A DNA stretch of 19,711 nt from JBNKLG01 sp050292235 (GTDB lineage: Bacteria; Pseudomonadota; Gammaproteobacteria; Chromatiales; Chromatiaceae). Position numbers and translations under genes: made by a program. The notes under the pieces were generated by a model. That model had not been told where the DNA came from and ran no database searches. It saw only the letters and a program-made list of their open reading frames with translations. This document shows positions 6,073 to 13,307 of the stretch, one piece after another. The stretch lies in contig JBNKLG010000050.1 in assembly GCA_050292235.1 (NCBI GenBank), positions 1 through 19,711 on the forward strand. Reading direction: 5' to 3'. Within the stretch, counting starts at the first letter, position 1. Every line of letters starts with the position of its first letter.

Positions 6073-7269
6073 ATGCCGATTAAAGAGATCATTGGGGACG
6101 AAAAGCGCCCCGTAAAAATCTGGACCGATCAGGTGGATGAACCGTCCAGGCAGCAGTTGCGCCATCTTGCCAGCTTGCCGTTCATCCATCGACATGTGGC
6201 GGCCATGCCGGATGTGCATCTGGGTAAGGGGGCAACCATCGGTTCTGTCATTGCAACCGATAAGGCGATCATCCCGGCTGCTGTGGGTGTGGACATCGGC
6301 TGTGGCATGATCGCCACCCGTTTGACCCTGACGGCCAATGATCTGGATGAAAAACGGCTGAAGCTGGTATTCGATCAGATCAGCCGGGATGTACCGGTCG
6401 GTTTTGGTCAGCATAAGGATGAGCGGGCCCTGGTCGATGCGGCCAGGCCCTTTGAAGCGGGTTTGAATGGGCTGATGGAACGCCATCCCGCTTTGCTGAA
6501 GTCCTATGGAAAACAGTCTAAATGGGTCAATCAGATGGGCACTTTGGGAGGTGGTAACCATTTCATCGAGGTCTGTCTGGATGAGAGCGAGCAGGTCTGG
6601 ATCATGCTGCACTCGGGTAGTCGAGGCATCGGAAACGCCATGGCCAGCTATTTCATCCAGTTGGCCAAAAGGGATATGGAGCGTTGGTTCATTCAGTTGC
6701 CGGATCGTGATCTGTCTTACTTTCCGGAAGGCAGTGAACATTTCGACGACTACGTAGAGGCCGTGGATTGGGCACAGCGTTACGCCTACCAGAACCGCCA
6801 GTCTATGTTGGATCTGGTGTTGGCGACTTTGCGTCGGCATCTACGGTCGTTTGAGATCACTCAGGAGGTGATTAACTGCCATCATAACTATGTGGAGAAG
6901 GAGCATCACTTCGACACCGATGTCTGGGTAACCCGAAAGGGGGCCATCCGGGCCAGGGCAGGGGAGTGGGGGATCATCCCTGGTAGCATGGGAACCCGTT
7001 CCTATATCGTTCAGGGTAAGGGAAATCCCGATAGCTTTTGTTCCTGTGCCCATGGGGCGGGGCGGCGTATGTCCCGAACCCAGGCCAAAAAGCAGTTTAG
7101 CCAAGCCGATATGGAACACCAGACCCAAGGGGTGATCTGCCGTAAGGATACGGGTGTGATTGATGAGATACCTCTGGCCTATAAGGATATCGATGAGGTG
7201 ATGGCCAATCAGCGCGATCTGGTTGAGGCTCGGCATACCCTGAAGCAGGTGTTGTGCGTGAAGGGGTGA
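6073..7269 (+). CDS. rtcB: RNA-splicing ligase RtcB (3'-phosphate/5'-OH RNA ligase)
   Basis: 398 residues, close to the roughly 400 usual for bacterial RtcB. It joins RNA 2',3'-cyclic phosphate or 3'-phosphate ends to 5'-OH ends using GTP and manganese. Visible metal and active-site signatures are PDVHLGKG (47-53), VDIGCG with C77, GGGNHFIE with H163, LHSGSRG with H180, NCHHNYVE (H270/H271) and CSCAHGAGRRMSR with H327 as the histidine that becomes guanylylated. TAGGAGGTAACC gives a strong ribosome binding site, and the start is 12 bases after the RlaP stop. No sigma-54/RtcR module or RtcA is present, so regulation differs from E. coli. Its stop lies 2 bases from the stop of the convergent YgbA gene, leaving no room for a terminator. 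Confidence 0.97.
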   Translation: MPIKEIIGDEKRPVKIWTDQVDEPSRQQLRHLASLPFIHRHVAAMPDVHLGKGATIGSVIATDKAIIPAAVGVDIGCGMIATRLTLTANDLDEKRLKLVFDQISRDVPVGFGQHKDERALVDAARPFEAGLNGLMERHPALLKSYGKQSKWVNQMGTLGGGNHFIEVCLDESEQVWIMLHSGSRGIGNAMASYFIQLAKRDMERWFIQLPDRDLSYFPEGSEHFDDYVEAVDWAQRYAYQNRQSMLDLVLATLRRHLRSFEITQEVINCHHNYVEKEHHFDTDVWVTRKGAIRARAGEWGIIPGSMGTRSYIVQGKGNPDSFCSCAHGAGRRMSRTQAKKQFSQADMEHQTQGVICRKDTGVIDEIPLAYKDIDEVMANQRDLVEARHTLKQVLCVKG

Positions 7270-7271
7270 TC

Positions 7272-7607
7272 TTATTTGGAAGGCTTTTCCAGTGAAGGTA
7301 CCTTGCGGAAAGTGTCAATCAAGTGCCTCAAACTCAGCCAGGGATGGCGAACCATCATTTTGGGACCGGAATAGCGCATGATCTCCCGCATGGCCTGCTG
7401 TTTTGCAGGGGTGTAGCAGTGCGTTTGACAATGATTGCAGGCGGGTTTTTGATCTTGGAACGGACAGCTGTCCAGACGCCTTTTGGCATAAGTCAGCAAC
7501 TGCTGACAGCTATCGCATAGCTCGCCCTGTGTATCATGGTGATCGGTGCAATAGAGGTGGATCATCCTCTCAATTGTCTGTTTTTCCCGGTGGATACGAC
7601 CTGCCAA
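7272..7607 (-). CDS. ygbA: YgbA-family protein (nitrous oxide-stimulated promoter family)
   Basis: 111 residues from TTG 7607. It is rich in cysteines, with LCDSC (C31, C34), CPF (C48), CNHCQTHCY (C57, C60, C64), then REIMRYSGPKMMVRHPWLSLRHLID. This order is characteristic of YgbA_NO proteins, which bind metal or an Fe-S cluster. In E. coli the gene is under nitrosative-stress control. The TTG is chosen because AAGGAAGAG sits just before it and directly after the upstream lipoprotein stop (7618-7620), leaving a 10-base gap. The first in-frame ATG would remove the conserved HREKQTIERM start. It is the second gene of a minus-strand operon with the NlpC/P60 lipoprotein. Confidence 0.88.
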   Translation of the reverse strand: MAGRIHREKQTIERMIHLYCTDHHDTQGELCDSCQQLLTYAKRRLDSCPFQDQKPACNHCQTHCYTPAKQQAMREIMRYSGPKMMVRHPWLSLRHLIDTFRKVPSLEKPSK

Positions 7608-7617
7608 TTCTCTTCCT

Positions 7618-8166
7618 TTACAGATAACTTCCAACGCCTTGGAAATGTTTGCTCCAATAGGGGCTGTAAATGCTCTCCATGCGAACCAGACTGCCTGTAC
7701 GTGGGGCGTGGATGAATTCGCCAGCCCCCAGATAGATGCCCACATGATCCACCTGCCGGTTCATACGGAAGAAAACCAGGTCGCCGGGAAGCAGCTCTTC
7801 AGGCGGTTTCTGCCTAGCGCCATTGTATTGGTTGGCGGCGGTTCGGGGTACCGGGATACCCGATTGCGTATAGGTATATTGCACCAGACCACTGCAATCA
7901 AAGCCCTTTTCCGGTTGAGTGCCACCGAGATTGTAGGGGGTGTCCAACTGGGCCATGGCGCGGCTGATGAGTTCCATTCGCAGTCCACCTTCGCCATCCT
8001 GGGCTAAAGTGACTTCCGCCCGGCCGGCCTCCATGATTTGAGAAATGGAAAGTCGAGGGCGGTGGTGGCGGGTGGTTGGGTTGCTGGCGCAGCCTTGCAG
8101 AAATAGCAGGCAGGTCAATACAAAACCAAGTAGCGCCTGAACCTGAAAATAGCCTTTATTGTTCAT
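7618..8166 (-). CDS. NlpC/P60 family lipoprotein (probable peptidoglycan endopeptidase)
   Basis: 182 residues. A signal peptide (1-25) ends in the lipobox LQGC, with C26 as the lipidated residue, so this is an envelope lipoprotein. The NlpC/P60 domain covers about 63-182: catalytic C91 in GFDCSGLVQY, H141 in VDHVGIYLG and H153 in EFIHAPRTG, plus the GDLVFF strand. Such enzymes cut D-iGlu-mDAP bonds in stem peptides; E. coli Spr/MepS and NlpC are relatives. Start ATG 8166 has no clear Shine-Dalgarno sequence. It is divergent from the SpmA/SpmB-like gene across an 80-base AT-rich gap and upstream of ygbA in the same operon. Confidence 0.92.
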   Translation of the reverse strand: MNNKGYFQVQALLGFVLTCLLFLQGCASNPTTRHHRPRLSISQIMEAGRAEVTLAQDGEGGLRMELISRAMAQLDTPYNLGGTQPEKGFDCSGLVQYTYTQSGIPVPRTAANQYNGARQKPPEELLPGDLVFFRMNRQVDHVGIYLGAGEFIHAPRTGSLVRMESIYSPYWSKHFQGVGSYL

Positions 8167-8246
8167 TGGGCAAAAAATGGTTATGTTGTCGTTATCTTAA
8201 TTCTACAATTTAATTTAATTATTTCAATATATCTTGTAACTATATA
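8167..8246. promoter_or_regulatory. AT-rich divergent intergenic region
   Basis: Eighty bases with runs such as TTTAATTTAATTATTT separate two divergent genes in otherwise GC-rich DNA, so promoters for both must lie here. TATAAT at 8243-8248 is a perfect -10 hexamer, but it overlaps the plus-strand start codon and so cannot serve the chosen start. I could not assign a confident promoter pair. Confidence 0.45.
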
Positions 8247-9533
8247 ATGAATATTATTTTTTCATTTCTGATACTCTCCGCTTTTACAGTGGCTGCCTGG
8301 AATCAGTGGCATTGGGTTCCTACGGGGCCAGAGGCGGTTGCTCCCATGCAGGCCCTGACCACGGGTATGATCGACAGCGCCGGAGCGGCGGTGACTCTGG
8401 TGCTGGGGCTGATCGGTGTCATGTCCTTCTTTCTGGGGCTGATGAGGATCGTCGAGCAGGGTGGTCTGCTGGTGGTGTTGGCCAGGTTGATTCGGCCACT
8501 GATGGTGCGGCTTTTCCCCGAGGTGCCAGCGGATCATCCAGCCATGGGGGCCATGATCATGAATCTCTCCGCCAATGCCTTGGGGCTGGGTAATGCGGCC
8601 ACACCCTTTGGACTACGCGCCATGCAGGCATTGGATCGGTTGAATCCGCACAAAGGGGTGGCCAGCGATGCCATGGTGCTGTTTCTGGCCATCAACACCT
8701 CCAGCATCACCCTGCTGCCCACGGGGGTGGTGGCCCTGCGGGCAGCCATGGGTTCGACCGATCCGGCAGCCATCATTCCCACCACCCTCTTTGCTACCAT
8801 CTGTTCCACTACCATGGCTATTTTGGCGGTGCGTTGGTATCAGCGCTGGTTTCCCGTGGTGCCTTTGCCCTTTGAAGAACAGCCTTCTGTTACCGAAGAG
8901 GCTGAACCGAAAGCCCTTGAAGCCCCTACAGCGGCTTTTCCTTTTTGGGCCTCTTTGCTGTTTTTGGGCAGCATTCTCGCCCTGGTGCCAGTCACCATTC
9001 TCTATGGTCGCGAGATGTCGCCCTGGGTGGTGCCGGTGCTGACGGTGCTCTTTGTCAGCTTTGGCCTGTTCCGCGGGGTTAAGGTTTACGAGGCCTTTAT
9101 CGAAGGGGCCAAAGATGGATTCCAGTTGGCGGTGCGTATCATTCCCTATCTGGTGGCGATTCTGACCGCTGTAGGCATGTTCCGGGCCAGTGGGGCCATG
9201 AACTATCTGGTGGCCCTGATCAGTCCGGTCACCAGTTGGTTTGGCATGCCTGCCGAGGCGCTACCCATGGCCCTGTTGCGGCCACTTTCTGGTTCAGGAG
9301 CCTACGGCATCATGGCTGGCATTATGGAGACACCTGGCAATGGGCCCGATTCCTATGTGGGGCTGCTGGTGAGCACCTTGCAGGGTTCGACGGAGACGAC
9401 CTTCTATGTCCTGGCGGTCTATTTCGGTGCGGTGCAGATCAAACGCGCCCGTCATGCTGTGTTGGCAGCCTTAACAGCAGATGTGGCCGGCATGGCTGCT
9501 GCGGTATTTATTTGTTCCTGGTTATTTGCTTAA
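8247..9533 (+). CDS. SpmA/SpmB-like membrane protein (nucleoside recognition GATE domains)
   Basis: 428 residues, a fusion of two halves that are separate proteins (SpmA, SpmB) in Bacillus. The N-terminal half (about 1-200) has hydrophobic segments and the NALGLGNAATPFGLRAM motif typical of SpmA. After a cytoplasmic-looking linker (about 205-230, EQPSVTEEAEPKALEAP) the second half (about 265-428) has PLSGSGAYG and GSTETTFYVLAVYFG, typical of SpmB. These nucleoside-recognition proteins are polytopic and of uncertain function; in non-sporulating bacteria a transport role is usually assumed. ATG 8247 matches the hydrophobic start of SpmA relatives but has no visible Shine-Dalgarno sequence. Confidence 0.9.
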   Translation: MNIIFSFLILSAFTVAAWNQWHWVPTGPEAVAPMQALTTGMIDSAGAAVTLVLGLIGVMSFFLGLMRIVEQGGLLVVLARLIRPLMVRLFPEVPADHPAMGAMIMNLSANALGLGNAATPFGLRAMQALDRLNPHKGVASDAMVLFLAINTSSITLLPTGVVALRAAMGSTDPAAIIPTTLFATICSTTMAILAVRWYQRWFPVVPLPFEEQPSVTEEAEPKALEAPTAAFPFWASLLFLGSILALVPVTILYGREMSPWVVPVLTVLFVSFGLFRGVKVYEAFIEGAKDGFQLAVRIIPYLVAILTAVGMFRASGAMNYLVALISPVTSWFGMPAEALPMALLRPLSGSGAYGIMAGIMETPGNGPDSYVGLLVSTLQGSTETTFYVLAVYFGAVQIKRARHAVLAALTADVAGMAAAVFICSWLFA

Positions 9534-9540
9534 CTATGAA

Positions 9541-9554
9541 TTGATAATTATCAA
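9541..9554. promoter_or_regulatory. FNR/ANR-type binding site, perfect match
   Basis: TTGATAATTATCAA matches the FNR consensus TTGAT-N4-ATCAA at every fixed position, inside a 16-base palindrome (9540-9555). It lies 19 bases before the start codon of the GlcG/HbpS-like gene, close enough to overlap the core promoter. An FNR-type regulator with the matching ETASR recognition helix is encoded 1.1 kb away. Part of a Fur box looks similar, so iron control is a weaker alternative. Confidence 0.6.
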
Positions 9555-9572
9555 TACTGTGGGAGGGGTTCG

Positions 9573-10076
9573 ATGTCTTCTGTTGTAAAATTTATGGTGG
9601 CAGTGGCCGTTTTATTGATGGGAACCAGTACTTTTTCTGCTGCTGAGGAGGCATCCCTCAGCATTAATGTGAAGCGCTTAACCCTGGACAGTGCGGTCAG
9701 AGTGGCCCAGGCGGCGATTAAAGGGTGCCGAGAGAAAGGGATTCAGATTGGTGTGACAGTGGTGGATCGCAATGGCATCGAGCAAGTTGTGATGCGCGAC
9801 TCCCTGGCTCCGCCTTTTACTTTGGATGTCAGTAAAGGCAAGGCGAGAGCTGCCGTCTTTATGGGCGTTGCCACGGAGCAACTGGCCTCTAGGGCCAATA
9901 CGCCTATTGGTCGGGTACCTGGTGTAGTGATGTCCACCGGCGGTTTGATCATCCAGGCCGGTGGAACCCTTTACGGAGCTGTTGGTGTCAGCGGAGCCCC
10001 TGCGGGAGAGACCGACGCCGCCTGTGCTCAGGTGGGTATAGAGGAAATCTTGGAGGACTTGGAAATGTCTTTTTGA
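9573..10076 (+). CDS. Secreted GlcG/HbpS family protein (heme-binding type)
   Basis: 167 residues. Residues 1-24 form a signal peptide (KFMVAVAVLLMGTSTFSAAEE) predicting periplasmic export. The rest is one GlcG/HbpS domain: LTLDSAVRVAQAAIKGCREKG, then VTVVDRNG, SKGKARAAVFMG, and a glycine-rich end GGTLYGAVGVSGAPAGETDAACAQ. Members bind heme or small ligands, and several are tied to redox sensing; no heme ligand can be named from sequence alone. GGGAGGGG at 9561-9567 gives a good ribosome binding site. A perfect FNR box just upstream suggests oxygen-dependent control. Its last 49 bases overlap the 3' end of an opposing small gene. Confidence 0.9.
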   Translation: MSSVVKFMVAVAVLLMGTSTFSAAEEASLSINVKRLTLDSAVRVAQAAIKGCREKGIQIGVTVVDRNGIEQVVMRDSLAPPFTLDVSKGKARAAVFMGVATEQLASRANTPIGRVPGVVMSTGGLIIQAGGTLYGAVGVSGAPAGETDAACAQVGIEEILEDLEMSF

Positions 10077-10318
10077 TCCGGATATTTGATTGCTGTATGT
10101 CCGTTCAGGACGCTACGCTCGGACACCATGTCGCGAAGAATATTCACCACGCACGGCATGCAGACATCTTTATCGTCCTCTTCCAGAAAAATATTGATGC
10201 TGAGAGAAACCTGGTGGTTGAGCGAGAGGTAAGACACAATCTTGCCGTCTGGAGAGGAGATGGGCGTATTGTGTTCTTCCATGATATTGCCACAGATATC
10301 GCAATAACGTTTGATCAT
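10028..10318 (-). CDS. Small CxxC/CxxC (zinc ribbon-like) hypothetical protein
   Basis: 96 residues from ATG 10318, preceded by AGGGTG about 8 bases upstream. MIKRYCDICG carries C6 and C9, and DVCMPCV carries C53 and C56, a spacing that could build a treble-clef or ribbon zinc site. The region between (about 20-50) looks like a small beta-rich domain. I do not recognise the family. The C-terminal 16 residues are encoded opposite the end of the GlcG-like gene, an antisense overlap of 49 bases. The opposite-strand reading (10073-10465) lacks such motifs, so I take this strand as real. Confidence 0.7.
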   Translation of the reverse strand: MIKRYCDICGNIMEEHNTPISSPDGKIVSYLSLNHQVSLSINIFLEEDDKDVCMPCVVNILRDMVSERSVLNGHTAIKYPDQKDISKSSKISSIPT

Positions 10319-10682
10319 CTGGGTTCACCCTGTTTGTTGTTGGTTAAAGTGGCCTTCGTGGATTGGATGCAGAGGCCGAAGGCGGATCTATCTCAGCGAG
10401 GTCTAAGAGCACGGTCTGCAAACTGTTTTGCAGTTGTCCCTATCCTCACTTCCGCTTCATTCTAACGGCTGTCCTGTAAAGGGCCATAAAGAATAGGTTT
10501 GTACCGGATAAGCGGGAGTATTTGGCAGATAAAAGGGTGGTTTTGCAAGAGAATTTTCGAAGAGTCTGCCTGAGATAGGTCATCGATTTCAGGATGGGAA
10601 CGGCACTTCGATTGGGCCGTTTAATATTCGCCTGTCTGGGATTAGAGCGAAGAGGGGCAAGCTGGATAGAGCGACTCCTGCT
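10319..10682. other. Intergenic stretch without a supported gene
   Basis: 364 bases between the small CxxC gene and the Crp/Fnr gene. I see a short hairpin (CTGCAAA 10416-10422 with TTTGCAG 10427-10433) and another (AACGGC 10599-10604 with GCCGTT 10616-10621, followed by TTAATATT). Neither has a full terminator T run. It should contain the promoter of the small gene and the end of the Crp/Fnr transcript. No FNR box was found in it. Confidence 0.5.
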
Positions 10683-11390
10683 CTATTCGGCAGCGATGCG
10701 ATCCAGCCCTTTTAAATCACATTGGTAGCGATTGTTGCCAATATCCTTGATCAACCCTTGGCGGCGGAATTCGGCGATGGTGCGGCTGGCAGTTTCTGTG
10801 GTGACCCCCAGCATGGAACCCATGTCCTCCCGACTGAAAAGGCGGCATTCAGTGACCTCCAGGTTGCGTATCAGGCGCAGCAGCAGGCGTGCGACCCGTT
10901 GTTTGGCCGAACCGGTGGAGAGCTCGGTGAGCCAGGCATCGGCCTCATTGAGGGCCCGCTGCCAGCGATTAAGCAGTTCGGTGTGTAGTTTGGGATTCTC
11001 ATCGGCCAGCTTTCTGACCACGGAGGCGGGGAGGCAGCAGAGCTCCGTATCTACCAACACGATGGCATCATGCTGATAGGCATTACCCAGCAGCGTTTCC
11101 ATACCAATGACATCGGTATCCCGGGACAAACGCACAATGCGTTGGCTGCCATCCGGTAGGTATTGCACCAATTTGATCATGCCCGAGCGAATGGTATACA
11201 TCTTGTCGCCGGAATTACCTGTGTGATAAAGGGTGGCACCAGCAGGCAGGATGAACTGATCGATAGGTTGATGCAGGCGTTCGAAGGCGGATTCTTCCAG
11301 GCCAGCAAAAAGTACGGATTCCCTTAGCGCACAGGTTTTACAGTCGGCAGCGCCGTTCCAGGCGTCAGCCGTGGGAACCGTTTTCACCAT
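10683..11390 (-). CDS. Crp/Fnr family transcriptional regulator, FNR-type recognition helix
   Basis: 235 residues from ATG 11390, chosen because GGGGTG (11395-11400) lies at good distance; an in-frame GTG at 11399 would add three residues. Order: N-terminal cysteine segment DCKTCALRES (C17, C20), cyclic nucleotide-binding fold (about 30-140), dimer helix (about 140-165), and helix-turn-helix (about 185-212) with VTTETASRTIAEF. E199, S202 and R203 match the E-SR trio by which FNR reads TTGAT. E. coli FNR uses four cysteines. Here C17, C20 and the ELCC pair (C118/C119) correspond to three of them, while the third N-terminal one is replaced by Val. It may hold an altered cluster or sense another signal. 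Target genes probably include the nearby GlcG-like gene. Confidence 0.92.
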   Translation of the reverse strand: MVKTVPTADAWNGAADCKTCALRESVLFAGLEESAFERLHQPIDQFILPAGATLYHTGNSGDKMYTIRSGMIKLVQYLPDGSQRIVRLSRDTDVIGMETLLGNAYQHDAIVLVDTELCCLPASVVRKLADENPKLHTELLNRWQRALNEADAWLTELSTGSAKQRVARLLLRLIRNLEVTECRLFSREDMGSMLGVTTETASRTIAEFRRQGLIKDIGNNRYQCDLKGLDRIAAE

Positions 11391-11445
11391 ATCATTCACC
11401 CCAAGTGTTTCTCAGCTTTGCTCATAGCAATACCCCGGTGGTATA

Positions 11446-11459
11446 TTGCGTTATCTCAA
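11446..11459. promoter_or_regulatory. Imperfect FNR-like site upstream of the Crp/Fnr gene
   Basis: TTGCGTTATCTCAA keeps the TTG-N8-CAA frame of Crp/Fnr sites with a TTGA half on the minus strand. It lies 56 bases upstream of the regulator start, where autoregulation would be expected. Matches of this quality arise by chance, so it is only a candidate. Confidence 0.25.
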
Positions 11460-11541
11460 TGCCTTATCATCCCACAAAGGCTTTATCAGAATCCAGTGAT
11501 ATGCCGAATTTATTTGGGCACATCAGGTCGTTTCAACGGTT

Positions 11542-12057
11542 TCAGTTGTTGGCGTCCGGATTCCCGCCATATTGGATCGAGACAACCCAATAGCGTGCCA
11601 TTCCGGTTGGCGTTTGCACCTGCACTTCATCATTAATTCGATGTTTGAGCAAGGCCCGAGCCAAAGGCGCGTCGATACTCATCCAGTTGCGTCCGGTATC
11701 GATCTCATCCGGGCCTACAATGCGACACTGAAGTTCTTTGCCTTCGGCGTCTTCCAAACAGATCCAGGCGCCGAAGAAAATCTTATCAGGATCATTGGGT
11801 TGTGCATCGATTACCTGTAGCTGGGGCAGACGCTTATCCAGATAACGAATGCGGCGATCCAGCTCACGCAGCTCTTTCTTACGGTAGATGTATTCGGCGT
11901 TTTCAGATCGGTCGCCTTCGGCTGCCGCTGCTGATAGAGCCGCCGTCACCTCCCTTCGCCGAACCCAAAGTCTGCGTGATTCCTCGCTCAGCACCTCAAA
12001 ACCGGCCCGGGTGATATAGGGCGATTTGGGTGGAGCCGGTGGTCGATAGCGCCCCAT
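11542..12057 (-). CDS. greB: Transcription elongation factor GreB
   Basis: 171 residues against about 158 in E. coli. An N-terminal coiled coil (about 20-85) carries the acidic tip GDRSENAEY with D49 and E52, which enters the RNA polymerase secondary channel and stimulates cleavage of backtracked RNA. The C-terminal FKBP-like domain (about 90-165) includes IDAPLARALL. KKELRELDRRIRYLDKRL after the tip is closer to GreB than GreA. The extra length is a proline-containing N-terminus (MGRYRPPAPPKSPYIT) and a short tail. It is divergent from the moxR operon and upstream of the Crp/Fnr gene on the same strand. The ribosome binding site is weak. Confidence 0.95.
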   Translation of the reverse strand: MGRYRPPAPPKSPYITRAGFEVLSEESRRLWVRRREVTAALSAAAAEGDRSENAEYIYRKKELRELDRRIRYLDKRLPQLQVIDAQPNDPDKIFFGAWICLEDAEGKELQCRIVGPDEIDTGRNWMSIDAPLARALLKHRINDEVQVQTPTGMARYWVVSIQYGGNPDANN

Positions 12058-12312
12058 TTTTATCAGAGCCCCGGAATTTTGAGTGGCTGTTGCAGAGAAT
12101 CGGGGATGGGCCCGTGGGATGAGGGTTCGGGTTGAGTCAAGCTGGTCATCAGTTGATGATGACGAATTTGGCGGATCTTGTCACCAGCCTTGTATGATGC
12201 CTCGTTGTCAGCTGGATGCGGAACTCTATGGGCTCAAGATAGCCCAACATCCTGACATAGCATCAGCCGCTGGCTTCAGTCCTCTGGGCGAGAATTAGGA
12301 AATGATCAAACG

Positions 12313-13290
12313 ATGAATAACGTTAATGACAGGCCGACATTGCAAACCAGTTTCAACCAGTTGGAAACCCGGCTTTCCAGCCGCATTCTTGGCCAGAGCG
12401 ATCTGGTGGAAAAGCTCCTGATCGCCTTACTGGCCAATGGACACCTCTTGGTGGAGGGCGCACCGGGGTTGGCCAAGACGACGGCTATCAAGGAGCTGGG
12501 TGCGCGTCTGGAAGGGGATTTTGCCCGAGTGCAGTTTACGCCTGACCTTTTGCCAGCGGATCTGACCGGCACGGATATCTATCGTCCCCAAACCGGTGAT
12601 TTTGAGTTTCAGCCCGGCCCCCTGTTCCACAATCTGGTGCTGGCGGATGAGATCAACCGCGCACCCGCCAAGGTGCAGTCTGCTCTGTTGGAGGCGATGG
12701 GCGAACGCCAGATCACGGTGGGACGCAACACCTATCCACTGCCTAAGCTGTTTTTGGTGATGGCCACCCAGAACCCCATCGAGCAGGAGGGCACTTACCC
12801 CTTGCCGGAGGCCCAGCTTGACCGTTTTCTGCTCCACATCAGCATCGACTATCCTGATAGAGAGACCGAACACGCCATTCTTCAGCTGGCACGCAGCCAG
12901 GAAGAGGAGGAGCCAGCCAGCGATTTTCTGCTGACGCAGGCCGATGTCTTTGCCGCCCGTCAGGCGATCCATGCGCTGCATCTGGCCCCCTCGTTGGAGG
13001 CCTATGTGGTGCAACTGGTGCTGGCCACCCGCGATCCGGCTGCTTATGGCGAGGATCTGGCCCATGTTATCGAATACGGCGCCAGCCCTCGGGGCACCAT
13101 TGCGCTGGAGCGCACGGCCCGAGCCAGGGCCTGGCTGCGGGGGCGTGATTATGTCGATCCCGAGGATGTACAGGCGATGGCGGTGGATGTGTTGCGCCAT
13201 CGGATCGGCCTCACCTATGCCGCCGAGTCTGCCGGTATGACGCCCGAGGGCTTTATTCGCACCCTGTTGCAGCGCGTGCCCCTGACCTGA
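12313..13290 (+). CDS. MoxR family AAA+ ATPase
   Basis: 325 residues. Walker A GAPGLAKT (49-56), Walker B VLADEIN (109-115), sensor-1 region MATQNPIEQEGTYPLPEAQ with the conserved Asn, and an arginine-finger region QLDRFLLHI are all present, followed by the MoxR lid domain with YGASPRG. MoxR ATPases work as chaperone-like machines with vWA proteins to insert metals or activate client complexes. It is the first gene of a six-gene operon whose later members supply the vWA partners. ATG 12313 has AGGAAA about 10 bases upstream; an ATG at 12302 terminates after four codons. Confidence 0.95.
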   Translation: MNNVNDRPTLQTSFNQLETRLSSRILGQSDLVEKLLIALLANGHLLVEGAPGLAKTTAIKELGARLEGDFARVQFTPDLLPADLTGTDIYRPQTGDFEFQPGPLFHNLVLADEINRAPAKVQSALLEAMGERQITVGRNTYPLPKLFLVMATQNPIEQEGTYPLPEAQLDRFLLHISIDYPDRETEHAILQLARSQEEEEPASDFLLTQADVFAARQAIHALHLAPSLEAYVVQLVLATRDPAAYGEDLAHVIEYGASPRGTIALERTARARAWLRGRDYVDPEDVQAMAVDVLRHRIGLTYAAESAGMTPEGFIRTLLQRVPLT

Positions 13291-13307
13291 GTCACCGGGG
13301 AATCAGC

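Noticed and set aside
5869..6840. 323-codon minus-strand open frame
   Set aside because: It lies antisense to the RlaP and RtcB genes, which have catalytic motifs throughout.
8243..8248. TATAAT as a promoter -10 for the SpmA/SpmB-like gene
   Set aside because: It overlaps the start codon supported by the SpmA-like N-terminus, so transcription would begin inside the gene; no matching -35 was seen.
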